Shown here: piece after piece, positions 57,462 through 64,000 of the stretch
Layout: the number at the start of each line of letters is the position of its first letter
Position numbering within the stretch: the first letter of the stretch is position 1
Assembly (NCBI RefSeq): GCF_963576675.1
Contig: NC_088916.1
Location: 635,001 to 699,000 of the forward strand
Length of the DNA stretch: 64,000 bases
From: Euphorbia lathyris
Lineage: Eukaryota; Streptophyta; Magnoliopsida; Malpighiales; Euphorbiaceae
Direction of reading: 5' to 3'
Made by a program: the position numbers and the translations under genes
Notes under the pieces: generated by a model
The model's input: only the letters and a program-made list of their open reading frames with translations
The model's database searches: none
What the model was told of the DNA's origin: nothing

Positions 57462-59216
57462 GTATATATTTTTTATATTTTTACTCGTATATACATATTG
57501 TACATATTGACGTAGTTATTCTTCGAATAGAGCTATAATTTTTTTCATTTTTTATTGTATAAATGTATTAGCGGTTATAACATAACCACGTATATAGATT
57601 TTTTTTATTAAATATGAACATAATAGTACTCTATACACCGAAACGTTATTTTATTTTTAACCCTATTAGTGGTTAAAACTTAATTTCTATTTCAAACGTT
57701 GATTTTAGAATTGTTTTATTTGGATTTATTTATTATATTCCTTTTTAATTTTAAATGTACACATGGTTAAAACTTAATTAGATTATACGGGTTTGCTTGA
57801 AGAAAAAATAGATTATACTTTATTATCTTCCTTTCTATATGTATACACAGATATATATCAATAATTTAGATTTTATTTTTATTAGAAGCATATATATTGT
57901 ATTGTTTATTATTATGATAATATATTCTATTTATAGCTCATTTTATCATTCCTTTTTCGAATGAGATTATATTTCCTTTCGTGTATAAAGTGCACATGGG
58001 ATTACAATATAACATCAGTTAGTGAGAATATATAAACGTCCAAGATTATATATATATATATATATATTAGATTGAATTTTTTAACTTTTGAATCATTTAT
58101 GTTATATATATATTTCATATAAAATATTTATTTTTAATTATAATTTAAAATTTTCTTGAAAAATGTATATAGGTTTACAGGCTTAATGAAAGGTCAATAT
58201 TTTGTATTCTTTCAGATATCTAACAATATGAATTATCCATGACTGAATAATGTAATATATGGTTTATGATAAATAATTTGTTAGTTCTTATATTTTTATT
58301 AACATATTGTTTAGTCTTTTTATTTTAATAATACATTATTTAGTTTTTATTTTTGTTTTATTAACACTTTAGTCTTTCATATATTTGAATTATTAAACAG
58401 TCCCTTATTTATGAGGGACTTAACTGTTGAATAGAACAAAAGTTAAAAACTAAAATAGTAACATGGTATTTGATAAAAATCTAAGACTAATAAATTATTT
58501 ACCTTTATCCTTTTAATCAACGTATACATTTGCTAGCTACTTCTCTTTCTATCTCATTACTCTGTTGTATTATGAACTTATTATCGTTATATTTTGTTAT
58601 ATGTTAATCATCTCATGTGTTGGTTGCAGGTTGATGATCACTAAATCGAAACAGGCTTCAAACAACAGTTAAAAATTGTCATCCCGAAAAGAAAATAAAA
58701 ATTGTCACATGATTCCCTGTCATCTGATGATATTTCAGTACGGATGAAATTTTTCGCATTTACATTTGTATAACAGACATCAAATTGATGTCTTTCATCT
58801 GAATACTAATTACATATGAGAATATCTAACCACGTCTGCTATAAAAAGGGTAATTACTTATTAGTCTATGAGTTTGTGCACATTATACTAGTTAGTCCAT
58901 TTATTTTTAAAAAACATCTCTGAGTTTTGACAAAACTAACAATTTAATCTCTCCATCCATAAATTTTATATAAAATAACAAATTTATCCTTCCATCACTA
59001 ATTAATTTTCATATATATATATATATATAAAATTAAGTTTTACATAGTTTTATTTATTATAATAATACAAGAATGAAAAGTAATGTTAATAATTTTTCCA
59101 AAAAAATAATAATATTAATAATAAAATTATATTATTTTTTAAGAGTATAAAATTATATTATTATTTAATATATTTTTAAATAAAAATAGATAATCAATTT
59201 TATAATAATTTAGTAA
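57462..59216. other. AT-rich spacer with TA microsatellites
   Basis: No gene. (TA)n runs at about 58048-58068 and 59008-59028; scattered ttagtcc-type repeats at 58270-58400 and 58860-58960. Confidence 0.45.
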
Positions 59217-59970
59217 ACTACAAAAAAAAGAGAGTTTTAGGCACTCATGGTTAGAGACAATTATATTATATTGTCCTCTATTAGTATTATTGAATTAGTA
59301 AAGGAGATAAATATTTATATTGTCTCTAATAATCTTTAATAATACAATTAGGGATAATTTTAAATTAATATATATTTATATTAATTATAATCAATTAAAT
59401 GTATTATCTTTTCTTATTTTGAATTAAAAAAATTTAATTTAGAAGAGAATTTTATAAGTTTTGGGGACCACCTATCACCACCCAACCGTTCATCATTCTC
59501 CGAGTAACACATCGTCTTCCTCTCAACATCTGTAGAATCAAATCTAGGTCTACGACCTAACTCTCTCCTTCTTCATCTGCAGCAATAGCTCGCCACTCTC
59601 CATAGACTAGCACTATTCTTTCGTCCAGCCGTCATCGAGGATGAAACGTCGTCTCTAGAAATGGGGACGACAGTCGTCCCTATGAGCGGGGATGAAATAT
59701 CGTCCTTAGAAATGGGACGACAGTCGTCCTTAGAAATGGGACGACAATCGTCTTTATCAACGGGGACGACAATCATCCTTAAGAGCGGGGAAGATAGTCG
59801 TCCCTCTAAATGGGGACGACATCATTCTTTTCGTCTCCTATAGAATTAAGGACGGAGGAAACAAGGACAAAAAATGGAGACAAAAAAATTATCCCTAAAA
59901 GTATAGGGGACAAATTTTTATGTTTTTGGGGACGATTTGTTTCATCCTTGAAAGTGATTTTTTTTGTAAT
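59217..59970. mobile_element. CACTA-like non-autonomous element with minisatellite
   Basis: Left end aactacaaaaaaaagag and right end (opposite strand) ccattacaaaaaaaatcac resemble degenerate CACTACAAAAA ends. The interior has no ORF of note. Target duplication not resolvable. Confidence 0.45.
59647..59830. repeat. Palindromic minisatellite ggacgac-agtcgtcc
   Basis: About six units of roughly 26-28 bp of the form aatggggacgacagtcgtcc with ttag/tatg spacers; each unit contains an inverted ggacga/tcgtcc pair. Confidence 0.8.
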
Positions 59971-60289
59971 GGTATTTTAATTTAAATCTATCTTTTTCGT
60001 TCCCTCCCCTGCTACCTGCGTTCTACTAAACTTTTTTTTAAATATATCTTTCATATAATATATATTATGCGGTATTTATTTATACACACTATTGAATTTC
60101 TAATTTATTAATTAATAATCCATTAAAATGAAACATAAGTTAAATAGTCATTAATGCTTTCTATAACCTAATAAGCAAAATTAAAATTTATGAAAATAAT
60201 TAATAATTAATTTTAATACGTACAATATTTTAGTAAAAAAATATTTTTTTATCATTTATCTGATTGCTCAGTTCAAGATTCGTTAGACA
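59971..60289. other. AT-rich spacer
   Basis: No gene or repeat recognised. Confidence 0.4.
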
Positions 60290-60396
60290 AACTTTAAATA
60301 GATAATCTTTCAATTAAAATTTTCTATAATAAGACTCAAACTCGAGACCTCTAATTTAAGGGACTTGAGATCCTTAACCACTAAAGCCAATGTTAA
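60290..60396 (-). mobile_element. Possible tRNA-derived SINE head
   Basis: On the minus strand, tagtggttaagg fits a Pol III A box and gaggtctcgagtttgagtc a degenerate B box about 30 bp later. Full ends not defined. Confidence 0.4.
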
Positions 60397-60696
60397 TTGG
60401 TTTAGTAAAAAATAGTTAAATATAACATTATTGGTTTTTAATATATTATCTAACATTATGAAACACTAAACTAATTTATGGTTGATAGAAAATTTATCAT
60501 TATGTTTATAATATTTATTAAAATAATGGTATATAAATGACAAACACCATATAAAATGAAATATTATATGAAAAATATATTACCTATTATTCAAGTAAAA
60601 TATTATATTATTATAAAGTTATTACATATTTTGTTTTTTTTTTTTGGTAAATTATCTAAATAATTAATAGTATCCAGAGTAGAAGAAGGCGATAGA

Positions 60697-62790
60697 ATGA
60701 AAGAAAGAGAGCGTACGAGAGAGAGGGATAGGTCGGTGGAGAGGGTGGCGTTGGGAGGTGTAGGGGGCCGCTTGAAGGCGGCTAGGGTGGATTTGGGTGT
60801 AGGGAAGGGGATCGGCGGGGATCCGGTGGCGGATGGGGAGAAGGGAGAGGGAGGAAGGGGATCGACGGTCTGTGTGTGGGGAGGGTTTAGCATATCAGGT
60901 GGTGAAGGTTTAGTCCGCCACTTGGATCGGCAGGGGGTTGAGGGATTTGAGCAAGGGTTTAGCGGTAGGCGGGAAGGGAGGATTGAGGGAGGAGGGCGAG
61001 TGGGTAGGGAAGGGATGGCGGTAGACCAGGGGATTGTTTTTGGGAGCTAGGGGGCAGGTACGGCTGCAGGCACTGCCTGCGGGGGTTCGGCCTTGTCTTT
61101 GGCCACCAAGGGTGATCTGGATGGAGGCGCGGCAGGGGTTTGCGTGGATGTGGGGTTGGGGATTGGCGCCGGATTGATCCAGGCAGCCGGTGGGGAATCG
61201 GGCAGGGTGGTTTTTGCGCAGTGGGGATAGCTGTCGCGGGTCGAATCCAGGCGGATGTCGGGGATTCGGGTAGGGTAGGAGATTTTAGAGGTGGTATGGT
61301 TAAGGGGAAAGAGGCTTCCTCCGAGACCCGGGTTGGTGGGGATGGGTCTCCTATTCCAATTGGAGACTTGGCAAATGACTTTAATTCTAATCTTGGAATG
61401 GGGAGAATTTCATGGAAAGATACGGTGATGGGTGTTGTCGAGGAGGAGGCCTATATGAATGAAGATTTGATGGAGGGAGATTCGGAAGAGGTTCTTTCTG
61501 AGTCTGATGAAGAGGACGGTGACCAAGATGATCCGCTTTGTCCAGTGATCCGGCTTTCCTCGGCCGATAAGCGTGCTCTTAGGGCTAAATGGAAGCTTTC
61601 TCTAATTGTTACTATGCTTGGTAAAAGAATTAGTTTTAACTATTTCGCTCAGAGGATCCAGGCACAGTGGGCAAAGAAAGGGAAAGTCAGTATTACTGAC
61701 CTAGAAAATGACTACTATGTAATTAAATTTACTAGGGCTGAGGACTTCAATGCTGTGATTAATGGGGGGCCCGTACATTATTTCTAATCAAGTTTTGGCC
61801 TTAAGGCCATGGGTGCCCAATTTTAATCCACACGATTGCTCGGTAAACAGAATTTTGACATGAGTTAGATTCTCAGGGCTTCCAATCGAATATTATAATG
61901 AAAGCTTTCTTAATAAGATAGGCGGGTTTGTTGGCAAGGTCCACCATGTGGATAAAACTACCATTGGGGCTATTAGAGGTAAGTTTGCGAGAGTATGTAT
62001 TGATGTTGACCTTGCTAAACCCTTTTTGTCAAAATTCTATGTTCATAATAAAGTCTACTTTATTGAGTATGAAGGTTTAAATAATATCTGTTTTGAATGT
62101 GGTATGTATGGTCATACATATGAGGGATGCTCTAAGAGGGAGAAGGTGTTGGAGGAGGTAGTTGAGGATGTTGTTGTTAGAGCTGAAGGGGTCCATAGAG
62201 AGGGGGGGAATTTTGACCCCTAGATGTTTGCTAAGAGGTCGGGTAGACAGAGGACACGTCCTTTTGTGGTTCAGAATCGTCCCTCGGATATTAAGGGCGA
62301 GACTTCTCTGACTCGTTTATTCTCTAATCCTGTTGTGAAAAGGAAACCTAACCCAACAAATTCTGAAGGGTCAGGGGTTGCTCCGGTCATCACCTCAGGG
62401 TCCAGATTTGGGGCTCTGACTATTGAGGAGGTCCAAGAGTCTGACCAGTCTGACGTACACATTGTGCAAAGCATGTCAGGCTTAGAATCTGCTGAGCCAT
62501 CAAATAATGTGGTTGAGACTGTTAATCCTCTTTTTGTTTCCAAAGGTGAAGCCCAGATTGGATCCCAAGCTCAGGCTTCTCAAGGGAAGGTGAAGTTAAA
62601 TGAGGTTAGTATTCCTAATTACTGTGTTGAGCCTAGTATTGGGAAGGCTATGGGTGTCAACAAAATTAGTATGAAAAAGCCTAAGGGTGAGCAGAAAATT
62701 GTCCATAGTTCTATGGTTCTGTCGGATAAGAGGGGACCTGTTGGTACCTCAGCGAGGCTCTCAGGAGCCCCTAATAAATACCTGGTTTAG
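60697..62790 (+). pseudogene. LINE-3 ORF1 (DUF4283 + zinc knuckle), broken
   Basis: A Gly/Arg-rich opening from ATG 60697 stops at 61048-61050. The next open stretch, 61140-61787, carries the conserved W-K-D-T-V-M-G, acidic region and DUF4283 fold (I-T-D-L-E-N-D-Y-Y-V-I-K-F). Frame change near 61780, then TGA near 61900 and TAG at 62221-62223, both where Trp is expected. The zinc knuckle C-F-E-C-G-M-Y-G-H-T-Y-E-G-C lies at about 62092-62133. The C-terminal part (62224-62790) is open and ends TAG. In L1 elements this protein coats the RNA. Too many breaks for a working protein. Confidence 0.82.
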
Positions 62791-62822
62791 GGTAGTGGGT
62801 GGGGTCAATTGTCCTCCTTTCT

Positions 62823-64000
62823 ATGGATTTGTTGGTTTGGAATGTCAGAGGTACGGCTAGCAAGGCTACCCATATCCATGTTAAAGATTTAATTAAACAG
62901 TTTAATCCTTCTTGTTTTGTTTTAATGGAAACTAAGATTAGTGGAGTTAAAGCAGATGAGGTGGTTAAAAAGTTTAAGAATTGGAATTGTGTTAGATCGG
63001 AGGCTACTGGCCGGGCTGGTGGGATTTGGCTTTTCTAGAAGCCTGATCGTGTCCATTTCGATATCGTTAGTATGGATAAACAGTTTATTCATAGTAAAGT
63101 GAGTTTTTCTGGTAACAAACCCTTCTTTATTACCCTGGTGTATGCTGATCATGTCCTGGCTAATCGGAAATGGATTTGGGAGGTTCTTTACTCTATGGGT
63201 GTTAGCATGACTGATTCTTCGTTTGTGGATGGTGACTTTAATGATATTGCCCTTTTGAGTGATCATAGAGGGGGTGCGCATCACTATGTTAATCATTGCC
63301 TCAATCATAAGAATAGTATGGATTTATGTGGGCTTTCTGATCTGGGTGCCGCTGGTCATAAGTTCACTTGGAAGCGCAACAGTACCTTTGTTCTTTTGGA
63401 CAAAGTTTATGCTAATGTTTCAGCCCAAACTAGATTTCTTGAAGTTTCTGTGTTAAATCTTCCCTTCCGTCATTCGGATCACTGTCCTATCTTATTTAGG
63501 TTGGTGAGAGGCATTCGGCCTAGGGGGGAGAGACCGTTTAGGTATCAGGTGGCTTGGGAGTCTCACCCTAAGTATAAAGACTTTGTTCAAGACAATTGGA
63601 AGCCTCACTCTAATGTCCTTCAAGCTGCTGAGGGTTTCAGAAAGAATGTGCTGGGGTGGAATAGAAACGTCTTTGGGCATATTATTAGGAGAAAGAATAA
63701 ATTATTGAGTAGAATTGAGGGCATTCATCATAGGTTGGAGGTTAGTTTCGATCACAGTTTGGATGGTCTCCTCAGAACCCTTCAGAAGGAGTTGGAAGTT
63801 GTGCTTCGACATGAAGAGCTTCTTTGGTTTCAGAAATCTAGGAAATCCTGGATCAAAGATGGGGATCGGAATACCTGGTATTTTCATCTCTCTACCGTCA
63901 TTAGAAGACAGAGCAATAGGATTCATGCTATTAAAGACTCTAATGGTGATTGGGTCTATAAGGATGAAGATATTCGTCACTTGGCCCTTGACTTCTATAA
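62823..64000 (+). pseudogene. LINE-3 ORF2, endonuclease and RT start, one stop, truncated by window end
   Basis: ATG 62823 (M-D-L-L-V-W-N-V-R-G) lies 33 bp after the ORF1 stop. The AP-endonuclease motifs are present: W-N-V-R-G, M-E-T-K, V-D-G-D-F-N-D, F-T-W-K and R-H-S-D-H-C-P. A single TAG at 63036-63038 (Trp position in W-L-F-x-K-P) interrupts; after it I read an open frame to the last base, including the RT-preceding K-D-G-D-R-N-T-W-Y-F-H. Apart from that codon it looks potentially functional. RT core and RNase H lie beyond the window. Confidence 0.87.

Larger units (their letters stand above)
60660..64000 (+). mobile_element. LINE-3: L1-type retrotransposon, 5' portion, continues past the window
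   Basis: Sharp rise in GC at 60670. Order: GC-rich leader, ORF1, ORF2 with endonuclease and start of RT. The window's first LINE fragment (431-1238) derives from a relative of its ORF1. Probably near full length at the 5' side. Confidence 0.88.

Noticed and set aside
59573..59843. Repetitive 60-67 codon ORFs
   Set aside because: Read-outs of the ggacgac minisatellite on both strands.
60603..60893. Pro/Ser-rich minus-strand ORF
   Set aside because: Shadow of the GC-rich LINE-3 ORF1 leader.

Overview
This window is accessory, repeat-dominated nuclear DNA of a flowering plant, most likely a eudicot. That reading rests on Ty1/copia elements primed by initiator-Met tRNA, plant L1-type LINEs with an RNase H tail, plant-specific growth-regulating-factor (QLQ+WRC) genes, a dirigent-like gene, and MULE, hAT, Harbinger and CACTA derivatives in AT-rich DNA. 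I cannot name the species. No rRNA or tRNA gene, CRISPR array or bacterial-style operon is visible.

Host genes. One apparently intact three-exon short GRF transcription-factor gene lies at 2603-3647 (+). Degenerate relatives of it lie at 8640-9790 (-), 15541-17625 (+), 21115-26998 (-, intron 1 split by a copia element) and 53526-54060 (-), with scraps at about 31023-31085 and 49590-49650. Their flanks are shared too: a 5'-side repeat (here R1) and a 3'-side 'tail'. The window therefore looks like an inverted and direct patchwork of one duplicated GRF segment, later invaded by transposons. A dirigent-like gene with one in-frame stop lies at 30356-30925 between two inverted copies of a TIR element.

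Layout. 1-2340: R1 copy with a LINE piece and a MULE-type MITE. 2.4-3.9 kb: intact GRF. 4373-6479: non-autonomous copia-type element holding a host-like DEK-C-type ORF and no gag/pol. 6.5-10.4 kb: GRF tail, Harbinger MITE, foldback, GRF pseudogene, hAT-like element. 10.7-12.1 kb: LINE fragment with target duplication. 12.8-14.4 kb: possible LTR remnant. 15.5-19.1 kb: GRF pseudogene and tail. 19.15-20.85 kb: nest of TRIM-like LTR, hAT and copia gag. 21.9-26.65 kb: Copia-1. 27.1-28.4 kb: R1. 29.7-31.5 kb: dirigent and flanking MITEs. 32.6-33.7 kb: TIR element with palindromic minisatellites. 34-38.5 kb: LINE-1. 39.6-44.4 kb: Copia-2. 45-46 kb: foldbacks. 47-49 kb: hAT nest. 49.7-53.5 kb: LINE-2. 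54-57.5 kb: R1 copies. 59.2-60 kb: CACTA-like element. 60.7-64 kb: 5' part of LINE-3, running off the end.

Main points. (1) The 4.4-6.5 kb element looks like a case of host-gene capture by an LTR retrotransposon. It has a 5-bp target duplication, and a paralogous empty site is present in the window. The hAT element at 19.2-20.7 kb holds an LTR+gag piece of the same family. (2) The GRF cluster has one intact ORF whose miR396-complementary stretch is heavily altered, while a dead paralogue keeps a closer match. Copia-1 and Copia-2 are recent by LTR comparison (4 substitutions and 1 indel; 2 substitutions), yet both carry stops. All positions come from reading by eye; boundaries given as approximate may be off by some bases.
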